Below, piece after piece: positions 35,611 to 44,716 of a stretch of DNA of 64,000 nt. The translations under genes and the position numbers were made by a program. Below the pieces are notes generated by a model that worked only from the letters and a program-made list of their open reading frames with translations, did not search any database and was not told where the DNA came from. The DNA is taken from the NCBI GenBank assembly GCA_031363945.1, contig JANLVJ010000013.1, positions 171,833 through 235,832 of the forward strand, given 5' to 3'. This DNA comes from JANLVJ01 sp031363945. Its GTDB lineage: Bacteria > Bacteroidota > Bacteroidia > Sphingobacteriales > Sphingobacteriaceae. The stretch's first letter is position 1, and the number at the start of each line of letters is the position of its first letter.

Positions 35611-36555
35611 ATGCTCAGAACAGCAACCTTTATATTTTTTTTCCTGGTAGCTTTTACCACATTTGCACAGGTAAAACGGGTCATTGAGAAGTCTGTTTTA
35701 TCTGAAAAAGCATTAGTAACGATCAGGCTCGATGGCTATCCTGATTTTCTGACTGCAGACGGAAATGACGTTTGGGTAACAAATATAAATAAGATTCAAA
35801 AGCTTAGCATAAATAGTTCTGTGCCGGTTCTGAGTGTTGATATACCTGGTCCGTGCGGGGCACCAGTTGTTGCAGGTGCTTTTATCTACGTAGCCAGTTG
35901 TAAAACACGGTCTATTTATAAAATAAATACACGAACGGCTGTAATTAAAAAGATAATACCGAGCAATATTGCTGATTTATCAGGTGAAATAAGTCTGGCT
36001 TATGGGGCTAAATCTATCTGGATTCTTTCAGATAGTAGTGGAATTCTTTCTCGCATCAACCCCCGTACAGGCAATCTGATCGCGACTATTAAAGTACTAC
36101 CACATTCTTATTGTGCAGTATATGGAGCTAATTCAGTTTGGGTTTCAAATTCAAATGCCAGGGGTTCAGTTCAGCGTATTGATCCAAAGACAAATAGTGT
36201 TGTTTCCACAATTGAGGTTGATGCCTACCCTCATTTTTTAGTTGCTGGTGATAAGGGAGTTTTTACATTAAACCAGCAAAATGGCACGGTAAGTCATATT
36301 GATGTCCTGACAAATAGGGTAGTTGCCACAATTTTAGCCCAGGTAGCGGGTACTGGAGGTGATATAGATGCCGCTCGGGGTAAGGTCTGGATCAGGTCAA
36401 AAAATGGGTACCCCTTACTGGTCATTGATGCCTTGACAGACAAGATTATTCACACATATTTACCCTTATGCGGCAGTGGAGCAGTAAGAATAGCTGGCAA
36501 TTATGTCTGGGTTACTGCACACGATATACACACAATCTGGATACTGGCAGAATAA
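35611..36555 (+). CDS. Exported beta-propeller protein (YVTN/Vgb-like repeats)
   Basis: A 314-residue protein with signal peptide (MLRTATFIFFFLVAFTTFAQ). It is built from about six to seven repeats of the type DxxxNxVVxTIxVDAYPHFLVAGDKGVFTLN and NSVWVSNSNARGSVQRIDPKTN, as in YVTN-family propellers and virginiamycin B lyase. It probably acts as a periplasmic binding or scaffold protein; no enzyme residues are evident. It ends 16 bp from the convergent SDR gene. Confidence 0.85.
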   Translation: MLRTATFIFFFLVAFTTFAQVKRVIEKSVLSEKALVTIRLDGYPDFLTADGNDVWVTNINKIQKLSINSSVPVLSVDIPGPCGAPVVAGAFIYVASCKTRSIYKINTRTAVIKKIIPSNIADLSGEISLAYGAKSIWILSDSSGILSRINPRTGNLIATIKVLPHSYCAVYGANSVWVSNSNARGSVQRIDPKTNSVVSTIEVDAYPHFLVAGDKGVFTLNQQNGTVSHIDVLTNRVVATILAQVAGTGGDIDAARGKVWIRSKNGYPLLVIDALTDKIIHTYLPLCGSGAVRIAGNYVWVTAHDIHTIWILAE

Positions 36556-36571
36556 AAATAAATCTCTCAAA

Positions 36572-37288
36572 TCAGGGATTAGTTGACCAGATACTACTTT
36601 CTTTGATAAATACTCTACGATTTAGCTTTAATTGGGCAATTATCAACTCTGCAAGGTCTTCGGGGTGCATTATTCTTTCAGGGTCGCCCGTGATGAGATT
36701 AGCACTTTGAGCAAGTTCAGTGACAACGGTACTAGGCGTCATTGCCGTTACCCTTATATTATGTTTACGCACCTCCTGCATCAAGCTTTCTGTCAGACCA
36801 AAAACAGCAAATTTTGAAGCACTATAAGCACTGGTTACAGCATTTCCTGTTTTACCTGCTGTTGAAGATATATTGATGATATCACCGGTTTTGCGTTCAA
36901 TCATTTCGGGTAAGATGGCCCTTGTCGCATAGTATACCCCAAATAAATTAACCTTTACAATATTTTCCCAGACTTCGGATTCCATTTCCAAAAATTTTGC
37001 AAAAATACCAGTGCCTGCATTATTAATCAATATATCGATAGGTCCTAACTTATTCTTCAGGATACTGATGGCTATCTCAATCTGTGATTTGTCTGCTACA
37101 TCAGCCGTTGCATAGAATGCTTTTATCCCTAGTTTGCCAACTTCTGAGGCAACTTCCTGTAAGTCTTTTTCTGATCGGGCAACGAGACCAACATTAACAC
37201 CTTCGGCTGCCAGTGCTTTGGCAATTGCTTTCCCTATTCCCTTACCTGCGCCTGTAATAATTGCGTTTTTACCAGCTAGTGATTCCAT
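36572..37288 (-). CDS. Short-chain dehydrogenase/reductase (FabG-like)
   Basis: A 238-residue classical SDR. Cofactor site TGAGKGIGKAIA, NNAGTGIFAKF, catalytic Ser in INISSTAGKTG and the YxxxK pair in SAYSASKFAVFG. The family reduces ketones with NAD(P)H; this one resembles 3-ketoacyl-ACP reductases but lacks the fatty-acid gene context, so the substrate is open. It stands alone on the minus strand. Confidence 0.92.
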   Translation of the reverse strand: MESLAGKNAIITGAGKGIGKAIAKALAAEGVNVGLVARSEKDLQEVASEVGKLGIKAFYATADVADKSQIEIAISILKNKLGPIDILINNAGTGIFAKFLEMESEVWENIVKVNLFGVYYATRAILPEMIERKTGDIINISSTAGKTGNAVTSAYSASKFAVFGLTESLMQEVRKHNIRVTAMTPSTVVTELAQSANLITGDPERIMHPEDLAELIIAQLKLNRRVFIKESSIWSTNP

Positions 37289-37444
37289 CTTATTGTAAAT
37301 ACTTATTTCGAGATTGCAAATGTACGATACGGGTTTGTAGTTAACAATTAAACCAGTAAATTTAATGTTGCAACATGTATCGCTAAAATTTAGCCCTCAT
37401 GAGTTTATTTTGTAGATTCAGGGGTTAATTAAATTTGAGAAAAC

Positions 37445-37909
37445 ATGAGTACTCCAGATGTTAATTTTGCGGCACTGAATTTAGTTCTTCCTCCTGCCCC
37501 CTCACCTTTAGGGGTGTATAAACCTTGTCTGATAGATGGCAAATATCTTTACCTTTCAGGACATGGTCCGTTCAGGGCTGATAAAAGTTTGATTATTGGT
37601 CGTATTGGAGATTCAATCGATCTTGAAGCTGGGAAACTTGCAGCACGTCAGGTAGGACTTTCTTTACTGGCCACAATTTTGGCCAATATTGGTAGTCTGA
37701 ATAAAATTAAACGCGTAATCAAAGTCCTGGGTATGGTAAATTGCATTTCGTCATTTGAGAAGCACCCTTATATTATAAATGGCTGCTCAGAGTTATTTGC
37801 CGCTATCTGGGGGGCAGATAACGGGGTAGGGGTTCGCAGTGCTGTTGGTTTTGGGTCTCTCCCAGATAATATTCCGGTTGAAATAGAGGCCATGTTTGAA
37901 TTATTTTAA
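37445..37909 (+). CDS. RidA family protein
   Basis: A 154-residue member of the YjgF/YER057c/UK114 superfamily. The loop with the catalytic Arg is GVGVRSAVGFGSLPDNIPVEIEAMFEL and the N terminus LVLPPAPSPLGVYKPCLIDGKYLYLSGHGP is of the longer RidA-like type. RidA deaminates reactive 2-aminoacrylate or related imines released by PLP enzymes. It is the first gene of an apparent operon with a D-threonine-aldolase-like enzyme and an M19 dipeptidase, which fits imine clean-up beside D-amino-acid chemistry. Confidence 0.9.
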   Translation: MSTPDVNFAALNLVLPPAPSPLGVYKPCLIDGKYLYLSGHGPFRADKSLIIGRIGDSIDLEAGKLAARQVGLSLLATILANIGSLNKIKRVIKVLGMVNCISSFEKHPYIINGCSELFAAIWGADNGVGVRSAVGFGSLPDNIPVEIEAMFELF

Positions 37910-37943
37910 AGTTTAAATTTGAATTAATTTAAAGCAAATCACC

Positions 37944-39059
37944 TTGATAGAATCTACTTCCTGGTTTCAAATTGACGATACAGACGATATAGACAGCCCG
38001 GCATTACTAGTTTATCCTGAACGTGTGAAGTCAAACCTGTCCGTTCTAAAGTCACTGATTGATGATCCTGTCAGGTTAAGACCTCATGTGAAAACGCATA
38101 AATGTCAGGAGGTTGTCTTATTGACAATGGAGGCTGGGATAAATAAATTTAAATGCTCAACTATCGCTGAGGCAGAAATGCTAGGAATATGTAAGGCTAA
38201 AGATGTGATTTTCGCATACCAGCCATCAGGGCCAAAACTCAAGCGGTTTTTAACTATTATCAGAAAATATCCTGCTACTTCGTTTGCATGTCTGGTTGAT
38301 AATAAAGACTCGGCTTCAGAGATTGCACTTTTTTCTGCACGTTATGAACTTACCATAGCAGTTTATATTGATGTAAACGTTGGTATGAATAGAACTGGCA
38401 TTTCTGTTAAAGAGATTATAGCCCTCTATAAATTTTGTAACTCTCTCCCTGGAATAATTACTAAGGGACTTCATTGTTATGATGGTCATATCATAGATAA
38501 AGAATTTAATATCAGGTTAAAACGTTGCCATGCATGGTTTACTGAGATTGAAAAAATCCAGCTTCAGTTATCTGCCGAAGGATTTGCCAGACCCATAATT
38601 GTGGCCGGGGGTACGCCTACCTTTACAGTACATGCTAGAACCCCTGAAATTGAATGTAGCCCCGGTACCTTTATCTACTTTGATCAGGGATACGAATATT
38701 TGTTGAATGAAAATAACTTTATTCCTGCGGCTTTGGTTCTTTGCCGTGTTATTTCAGTAATTGGTGAAGCTAAGATCTGTCTTGATCTGGGGCATAAGTC
38801 AGTTGGTGCTGAAAATGAATTAAGTAAACGCGTGTTTTTTTTAAATGCTCCTGAGCTTAAATTCGTTTCTCAAAGTGAAGAACATCTGGTGATGCAGGCA
38901 CAGTCAGACCATACATATATGGTCGGTGATGTTTTTTATGGTTTGCCTTGGCATATCTGCCCTACAGTTGCCCTTTATGAACGGGTTACTACAATTGATA
39001 ACAGGGTGAAGTTGGGTGAATGGATTACGATTGCCCGTGATAGAAAAATTACCATCTGA
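37944..39059 (+). CDS. D-threonine aldolase family PLP enzyme
   Basis: A 371-residue alanine-racemase-fold type III PLP enzyme. The opening IDSPALLVYPERVKSNL and the Lys in RLRPHVKTHKCQEV (which binds PLP) are typical, and HICPTVALYERV near the C terminus holds the metal-binding His and Cys of D-threonine aldolases. It would cleave D-3-hydroxy-amino acids or dehydrate a D-amino acid. The start is a TTG at 37944; no ATG gives the full N terminus. It lies between the RidA and dipeptidase genes. Confidence 0.9.
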   Translation: MIESTSWFQIDDTDDIDSPALLVYPERVKSNLSVLKSLIDDPVRLRPHVKTHKCQEVVLLTMEAGINKFKCSTIAEAEMLGICKAKDVIFAYQPSGPKLKRFLTIIRKYPATSFACLVDNKDSASEIALFSARYELTIAVYIDVNVGMNRTGISVKEIIALYKFCNSLPGIITKGLHCYDGHIIDKEFNIRLKRCHAWFTEIEKIQLQLSAEGFARPIIVAGGTPTFTVHARTPEIECSPGTFIYFDQGYEYLLNENNFIPAALVLCRVISVIGEAKICLDLGHKSVGAENELSKRVFFLNAPELKFVSQSEEHLVMQAQSDHTYMVGDVFYGLPWHICPTVALYERVTTIDNRVKLGEWITIARDRKITI

Positions 39060-39070
39060 TAAAGCTGATT

Positions 39071-40156
39071 ATGCTCATTGTTGACGCCCATCTAGACTTA
39101 AGTATGAATGCCCTCGAATGGAACCGTGATTTACGATTACCAGTCAGGCAAATAAATGGGCGTGAAGCAGGAATGACCGATAAACCTGACCGGGGTAATG
39201 CACTTGTATCCTTGCCAGAGTTGCGTAAAGGTAATATAGGACTGGTCGTTGCAACCCAGATCGCCCGTTATGTTGCTTCAGGTAATCTACTTCCAGGATG
39301 GAATTCTCCTGAACAGGCATGGGCCCAGACACAAGGTCAGCTAGCCTGGTACCAGGCCATGGAGGCTGCCGGTGAAATGGTGCAAATTAATAGCCTTTCC
39401 TCACTTGAGGCCCATATTACTAACTGGGATGATGACAGGGATGCTAAACTTAAACCTGTCGGCTATATTCTCAGTCTTGAAGGAGCTGATTCTCTTATTA
39501 CTATTAGTCATCTTGAAAAGGCCTATAATTACGGATTAAGGGCTGTTGGTCCAGCTCATTACGGGCCAGGCAGATATGCCAATGGAACTGATTCGAGTGG
39601 TAATCTCAGACCTATGGGCCGTGATCTTTTAAGAGAAATGGAGAGACTGAATATAATTCTCGATGTTAGCCATCTCTGTGATGATAGCTTCTGGGATGCG
39701 CTTGATTATTTTAAAGGTGCTATTTGGGCGAGCCACACAAATTGCAGGGCTCTGGTAAACCACAACCGTCAATTTAGTGATGATCAGATTTTGACGCTGA
39801 TTGAAAGGGGAGCTGTTATTGGTACAGCCCTTGATGCATGGATGATGGTACCAGGCTGGGTGCGCGGAAAATCGTATGCAAAAGCCATGAATTGTAATCT
39901 TGATATATTGGTTAACCATATTGATCATATCTGCCAGCTTGCTGGAAATTCGTTGCATGCCGCTATTGGTTCTGACCTTGACGGAGCTTTTGGGCGTGAG
40001 CAGTGCCCATATGATCTTGAGAATATTGCCGGTTTAAATTCTCTTCAAATTCTTCTTGTCAATAGAGGGTACCAGGAAAGCGATGTGCACCATATATTGT
40101 CAGGTAACTGGCTGGGATTTCTAAAAAATACCTGGTCAAAGGATAGTGAATTCTAG
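39071..40156 (+). CDS. Peptidase M19 (membrane-dipeptidase family)
   Basis: A 361-residue zinc dipeptidase. Metal ligands appear in VDAHLDLSMNAL (HxD), SLEGADSL, DVSHLCDDSFWDAL and ASHTNCRALV, with GSDLDGAFG late in the barrel. M19 enzymes cut dipeptides, often with a D-residue at the C-terminal side. No signal peptide is evident, so it acts in the cytoplasm. It is 11 bp after the D-threonine-aldolase-like gene; the set RidA, D-TA and dipeptidase suggests use of D-amino-acid-containing peptides, for example from cell walls. Confidence 0.93.
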   Translation: MLIVDAHLDLSMNALEWNRDLRLPVRQINGREAGMTDKPDRGNALVSLPELRKGNIGLVVATQIARYVASGNLLPGWNSPEQAWAQTQGQLAWYQAMEAAGEMVQINSLSSLEAHITNWDDDRDAKLKPVGYILSLEGADSLITISHLEKAYNYGLRAVGPAHYGPGRYANGTDSSGNLRPMGRDLLREMERLNIILDVSHLCDDSFWDALDYFKGAIWASHTNCRALVNHNRQFSDDQILTLIERGAVIGTALDAWMMVPGWVRGKSYAKAMNCNLDILVNHIDHICQLAGNSLHAAIGSDLDGAFGREQCPYDLENIAGLNSLQILLVNRGYQESDVHHILSGNWLGFLKNTWSKDSEF

Positions 40157-40448
40157 CATATTTGTCTTCAACCGATAACTTCAATTTAATTCTTGTATTT
40201 GAGAAAGACCCGGTCTCTTCGGGCAATGCTTTTACCTGTGTAAACAACTGTATTGTAAAATACCACTCTCTAAGAGCAATTCATCTTCACTTTTTTTCAA
40301 AAGCTTAATTACAGAATTTTAAATATTTTAAATCTATTGCAGTTATTGCACAGGTCAATAATAAAGTTGAATAAATTAGGCAAGTTTTAACCAAAGATTA
40401 AAAACGATAAATTTTAGTTGAAAACTTTTCCAGATAAGATAAATCGAT

Positions 40449-41072
40449 ATGCAACAGATAACCAAATTTAAGCATCTTCAGAAATCAAAATACCCCACTA
40501 TTTATTGTTTTTTTGGTGTTTTTCTGTTGTGTATTTACTCATATCTCTTAGGGGCAGAGTGTGCCACCATTGGCTGCAACGTCAACATTTGCTATTATGA
40601 GCGGCACAATGGTTATCGCAATTGGTGTAGATACCATTGCAGAAGCTATCTGGTTAAGTCGTGGAACAGTAACGATAGATTTTCCTCTTGTTAACTTTGA
40701 AAATGAAATAATTTATACTGGGGCAGAGTCTAAATCAGAGACTATACAGGCAATCGATACATTTAATTATGTAGCAGTTTAATCTAATCTGGTACCAACG
40801 ATCTATATGGAAAAACTTTATGTGTTTCTCATTGTGCTATTGTGTTTAAATCAGTGGTTAATGATTTCGATGTTGCAAAAACGCTTTCAGGCACACTGAC
40901 TCTAGATTAAGGGGGCAATTCAAAAACTATTTTTATTATTCAGATCGGAAGCATTCTTAAAACTGGTGTTAATAAAACTGTAGTCCTGATTTATGAAAAT
41001 CGATTTGTAATTCGCAACCGCAATTCTTTGGGCCAACCTTGCGCGGCTGATCCTAAAAAGGTCCAGGCTTGA
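40449..41072 (+). pseudogene. Ice-binding protein (DUF3494) pseudogene
   Basis: A signal peptide (MQQITKF...FLLCIYSYLLG, 40449-40550) runs into GGGG at 40551-40554. Removing one G joins it to the frame QSVPPLAATSTFAIMSGTMVIAIG...RGTVTIDFP...AIDTFNYVAV, which ends at a stop at 40780. The homology resumes in the first frame as DLYGKTLCVSHCAIVFKSVV...LSGTLTLD, then a stop at 40908, then GGNSKTIFIIQIGSILKTGVNKTVVLI. These pieces follow the DUF3494 order (FAILSG, DLGGKTL, LTGTLTLD, AVFIFQIGSTL, VVLI). At least one frameshift and two stops kill the gene. Confidence 0.7.
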
Positions 41073-41088
41073 GCTGGATAATTCAGAA

Positions 41089-41364
41089 TTATTGTTTAAA
41101 TACATCCAGATCAAGATGTTCTTGCAAATCCCTTCTAAAATCTTCGTCAAGAACAAGTTCTTTAAAGTTTGATTCATGAAAGATTTCCTGGATCATACCA
41201 TGAATGAGAACATTCTGATGCACCGATGAGCGGCAAGAAGAACACCCAGCCAGATGAATTCTTAGCTCAAGCATTTCTAGAAAGGTAAGCATCCCAGTTT
41301 GTTTTTTTTCAATCAGAATAGCAGCCTGACCGCAACTGTAATCGGTTTTGATTAATTTACTCAT
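41089..41364 (-). CDS. Small zinc-finger (anti-sigma-like) protein
   Basis: A 91-residue soluble protein. YSCGQAAILIEKKQTGMLTFLEMLELRIHLAGCSSCRSS follows the zf-HC2 pattern (Cys, then HxxxCxxC) of anti-sigma factors and related regulators in Bacteroidota. It has no membrane helix and no sigma-factor gene beside it, so its partner must be elsewhere. It is divergent from msrB with 79 bp between them; a joint role in oxidative stress is possible. Confidence 0.75.
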   Translation of the reverse strand: MSKLIKTDYSCGQAAILIEKKQTGMLTFLEMLELRIHLAGCSSCRSSVHQNVLIHGMIQEIFHESNFKELVLDEDFRRDLQEHLDLDVFKQ

Positions 41365-41443
41365 ATTTATCGTTTATAACTCTTTCAAAACATTATCTAT
41401 ATAATAAGAATATTGCCTTGAATGTTTTAATTGAAAACCGCTA

Positions 41444-41944
41444 ATGAATAGACTATCACTATCATATTTACTGTTTACAGCCCTGTGTATTTCTTCTTGT
41501 TCATCACATTTCCCCGTCAATTCAAATGGATATTCAAGAAATATAAAAACCTTTCCCGAGGCAAAACCTGATAGTTACTGGAAGCAAAAACTTTCACCAG
41601 ACACCTATGATATTATGGTTAATAGTGGCACAGAATTGCCTTTTCATAACCCTTACTGGAATAATGAAAAAAAAGGAATCTATATTAGTGCTGCCACGGG
41701 AGAACCTTTATTCAGCTCCGTATCAAAGTTTGATTCAGGTACGGGATGGCCGAGTTTTTTTAAACCGATTAATGAGAAAAAAATTAAAATAATACGTGAT
41801 AATTCGTTTCAACAAGAGCGGCAGGAAGTTGTAGAAGCAAGTACAGGACTGCATTTGGGCCATGTTTTTGATGATGGCCCACAGCCTACAGGTAAACGTT
41901 ATTGTTTAAATTCAAAAGCTCTGAAATTTATAGAAATGAAATAA
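41444..41944 (+). CDS. msrB: Peptide-methionine (R)-S-oxide reductase, lipoprotein
   Basis: A 166-residue MsrB with a lipoprotein signal (LLFTALCISSCSS), so it repairs oxidised methionines outside the cytoplasm. The domain shows FDSGTGWPSF, LHLGHVFDDGPQPTGKRYCLNS with the catalytic Cys near the end. The two CxxC pairs that bind structural zinc in many MsrB proteins are absent (GIYISAATGEPLF and VVEASTGLHLGH). Such zinc-free forms are known. It ends before a strong terminator at 41984-42026. Confidence 0.93.
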   Translation: MNRLSLSYLLFTALCISSCSSHFPVNSNGYSRNIKTFPEAKPDSYWKQKLSPDTYDIMVNSGTELPFHNPYWNNEKKGIYISAATGEPLFSSVSKFDSGTGWPSFFKPINEKKIKIIRDNSFQQERQEVVEASTGLHLGHVFDDGPQPTGKRYCLNSKALKFIEMK

Positions 41945-41983
41945 TCCAGGCTAAGAAACAATTAGCGCTCAGCCTTATTTCCT

Positions 41984-42026
41984 GAAAATGCCCCCACCAG
42001 CTTTTTGTGGCTTGGGGGCATTTCTT
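41984..42026. terminator. Terminator between msrB and osmC-like genes
   Basis: GAAAATGCCCCCA (41984-41996) pairs with TTGGGGGCATTTC (42012-42024) around a 15-base loop, followed by T. It separates the convergent msrB and OsmC-family genes and can serve both. Confidence 0.85.
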
Positions 42027-42084
42027 AAGTATCATTTTAAAACTTGCCTATGGCATTATCTAAAAAAAGCGATAAACTGCTATT

Positions 42085-42498
42085 TTAGCTAACTAAAGTT
42101 GCATGTAATGTCATTGTAAGGTTTAGCACTTTGCTTACCGGGCAATCTGCTTTTGCACCAGTAGCAATCTTTTGAAATTCTACTTCTGAAATTCCAGGAA
42201 CAGTAGCCTTAAGTACAAGATCAGACGTTGTTATCACCCCATTGTCAAGTGTAATGGTTGAAACTGTCTCCAGATTTGTTGCTGTAAAACCAGCAGTTCC
42301 AAGATCAGCACTTAGCTTCATGGTAAAGCAACCAGCATGTGCTGCAGCAATAAGCTCTTCAGGATTTGTTCCGACACCTTCTTCAAACCGGCTTTTAAAT
42401 GAATATTGGGTTTTGTTTAAGGTGGTGCTCTGGGTACTGATATTACCCTTTCCTTCCATGATTGTACCGTTCCAAACGGCGGTTGCATTACGTTTCAT
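42085..42498 (-). CDS. OsmC family peroxiredoxin
   Basis: A 137-residue OsmC-type hydroperoxide reductase. The first catalytic Cys is in AAHAGCFTMKLS and the second in KADCPVSKVLN; NPEELIAAAHAGCF and LEEGVGTNPE-like (RFEEGVGTNPEE) sequence matches OsmC rather than Ohr. It removes organic hydroperoxides with thiols. It is the last gene before the terminator on the minus strand; the esterase gene lies 41 bp upstream. Confidence 0.93.
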   Translation of the reverse strand: MKRNATAVWNGTIMEGKGNISTQSTTLNKTQYSFKSRFEEGVGTNPEELIAAAHAGCFTMKLSADLGTAGFTATNLETVSTITLDNGVITTSDLVLKATVPGISEVEFQKIATGAKADCPVSKVLNLTMTLHATLVS

Positions 42499-42538
42499 AC
42501 TGATATTATTTAAAATGTATAATTAATATTAATTTGTT

Positions 42539-43588
42539 CTATTTCAGTGCTTTCCTTAATTCAGCACCAGCCTGAAGCAAAGCTGATTTTGTTGCAGGAA
42601 CCTGACTTAGCGGGTTAAGTAAACCCCAGTCATGAATCATACCATTGTATCTTGTGGCCGTAACTTTAACACCAGCCTGGTCAAGTTTACGGGCGTAAGC
42701 TTCACCCTCATCACGCAATATGTCATTTTCAGCAGTTTGAACCAGTGCTGGAGGTAATCCACTTAGCTGACTAAGACTTGCATTTAATGGGGTAGCGTAA
42801 ATTTCTTTGCGTTCGTTAGCCTTTTTAGTGTAGTTATCCCAGAACCAAACCATCATTTTTTTTGATAAAAAGCGACCTGTTCCAAACTGGGTATAACTAC
42901 CATCGGTAAAATTATCGTCTGTTATAGGCCAGAATAATACTTGTAGCCTAAGTTTCGGACCCTTTTTGTCTTTGGCCATCAGGGCAACAACAGTTGCCAT
43001 GTTACCGCCAGCGCTGTTTCCGGCAACTGCAAGTCTGCTACCATCAATTCCCACTTCGTTACCATGCGTAGAAATCCATTTAGTTGCAGCATAGGCCTGA
43101 TTTATAGCAACAGGATATTTTGCTTCTGGTGAAGGCGTATAACCAACATAAACACCCACCGCACCTGATTCTACAACCAGATCCCGAATCATGCGTTCAT
43201 GTGTTGGAAAATCGCCAAGAACCCATCCTCCACCATGAAAAAACATAAATGCAGGAAGTGCACCTTTTGAACTCGCTGGTCTAACCAGGGTAATTTTTAC
43301 AGTAATGCCATCTTGAGTAATCGTTTTTTCACTTACCGAAATACCAGATAAATCAACCTTAACTGATTTCTGTGCTCCTGTTAATACAGCTCTTGCATCT
43401 TTAGGCGATAACTGTTCTATTGGCTTGCCTTTTCCTGAATTTAACACTTTTAAAAATGCGCGCACATGGCTGTCAATATGCGGGTCTTGTGATGGATCAG
43501 TCGTCTGGGCCAAAACAGAACTACTAATTGCCAGGGTCAATAAGACCGTAGCTGCTTTTGTTGAGATATGCTGTAAAATCATATACAT
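42539..43588 (-). CDS. Exported alpha/beta hydrolase, HSL (family IV) esterase
   Basis: About 349 residues with a signal peptide (ILQHISTKAATVLLTLAISSSVLAQ). Family IV landmarks are complete: HGGGWVLGDF for the oxyanion hole, Ser in GNSAGGN, Asp in ENDILRDEGEAYA and His in NGMIHDWGLL. It hydrolyses short-chain esters or related compounds in the periplasm. I put the start at 43588 (MYMILQ...); the frame is open to 43642 but the extra 18 residues would spoil the signal peptide. An AraC regulator gene follows upstream on the same strand. Confidence 0.9.
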   Translation of the reverse strand: MYMILQHISTKAATVLLTLAISSSVLAQTTDPSQDPHIDSHVRAFLKVLNSGKGKPIEQLSPKDARAVLTGAQKSVKVDLSGISVSEKTITQDGITVKITLVRPASSKGALPAFMFFHGGGWVLGDFPTHERMIRDLVVESGAVGVYVGYTPSPEAKYPVAINQAYAATKWISTHGNEVGIDGSRLAVAGNSAGGNMATVVALMAKDKKGPKLRLQVLFWPITDDNFTDGSYTQFGTGRFLSKKMMVWFWDNYTKKANERKEIYATPLNASLSQLSGLPPALVQTAENDILRDEGEAYARKLDQAGVKVTATRYNGMIHDWGLLNPLSQVPATKSALLQAGAELRKALK

Positions 43589-43691
43589 TTTTTTAAGATT
43601 TATTGATTTCACAAAAGTATCTGTGTTTTGATTGCCCTGCAATGCATGGATGTCACTAATTACAGGATATTTTTCTCTTTTCTGTTTCTTA

Positions 43692-44543
43692 TTACTTTCC
43701 TAGATAAGACTGCTGGTATTGAAGTCTGAATTTATGAGGGGAAACTGCTGTATGGGTGGTAAAAAAACGAATGAAATATGAACTATCATTATACCCAAGC
43801 TTATAGCCAATTTCTTTTACGTTCAGTTGGGTATGGGCAAGCAAGCGTTTAGCTTCTAAAATGATTCTGTTTTTTATAAGGTTATTAGGTGATATCCTAT
43901 TATACTGGCTAATGCGCTTATTGAGCGCTTTCGCCGTAATGTTTAATAAATCAGCATAGTCAGCAACGGCATGAAATCTGGTATAATTAGTATCTATCAG
44001 CTGACTGAATAATCGTAGAAACTCAATTTCTGGTCTTGCGTGCTCAGTTGACATGCCATGTTCTTTCTTCCAGATTCTGGTGCATTTTATGATCAGCTGT
44101 TTAAGAATTATCCGTAGCATTTCTTCGGTTCCATAGTCTCCAATTAAAATTTCTGTGGCGGTCTGCTGCATCAGACTGCATAAATTGAGTGAGTCTTCAG
44201 GGGTTAGCAGTATAACGGGTATTTCATAAATATTGTGGAAAAGAATACCATCACAGGCTACCTCCTTATCATGTATCTCTATGCAATAAAAATCACGATT
44301 ATAATATACCATCAATCCTGAGCAGTCTTTATTGATCTCAAAAAACTGGCCGGGGTTAATAAAGAAAAAGGCATCTTTTTCAAGCATGAATTCCTCGAAG
44401 TCAATTTTTACTATTCCACCTGATCTGACGTAGGCAATTTTAATAAAGATGTCAGTTTTTTGCCTCTTAAACTGGGTGTTAAAATCTCCGTTGAATTCCA
44501 AATATCCCAATTTTTTAAAAGCAAATTCTTTGAAACTATTCAT
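43692..44543 (-). CDS. AraC family transcriptional regulator
   Basis: About 283 residues: an N-terminal ligand or cupin-type domain (20-150) and a C-terminal AraC HTH with LNVKEIGYKLGYNDSSYFIRFFTTHTAVSPHKFRLQYQ. The HTH is of the type linked to esterase or stress genes in Bacteroidota. I chose ATG 44543 (MNSFKEF...) because the open frame up to 44690 has no homologous character. It lies 103 bp upstream of the esterase gene on the same strand and is divergent from the GlcG-like gene; either may be its target. Confidence 0.88.
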   Translation of the reverse strand: MNSFKEFAFKKLGYLEFNGDFNTQFKRQKTDIFIKIAYVRSGGIVKIDFEEFMLEKDAFFFINPGQFFEINKDCSGLMVYYNRDFYCIEIHDKEVACDGILFHNIYEIPVILLTPEDSLNLCSLMQQTATEILIGDYGTEEMLRIILKQLIIKCTRIWKKEHGMSTEHARPEIEFLRLFSQLIDTNYTRFHAVADYADLLNITAKALNKRISQYNRISPNNLIKNRIILEAKRLLAHTQLNVKEIGYKLGYNDSSYFIRFFTTHTAVSPHKFRLQYQQSYLGK

Positions 44544-44690
44544 TAATAAATTGTATAATTTGGCGTAACAAGATTGAATTGTAAAAGTTTCTTTTTTAAT
44601 TTTTTTAATCTCAAAAGTCCTATATTGATGCTGTAAGCTAGGTACAAAAACTTTACTGATATTACCAGGCCAAAATCTAATAAACTGCAC

Positions 44691-44698
44691 TATCTTTG
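44691..44698 (+). promoter_or_regulatory. Candidate -7 promoter element for the GlcG-like gene
   Basis: TATCTTTG fits TAnnTTTG exactly and ends 18 bp before the ATG at 44717. No clear -33 TTG. Confidence 0.55.
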
Positions 44699-44716
44699 AC
44701 GCTCAAAAATAAATAT

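Noticed and set aside
40920..41177. 85-codon minus-strand frame
   Set aside because: It lies over the tail of the ice-binding pseudogene and the end of the zf-HC2 gene; no domain, so I treat it as a shadow.
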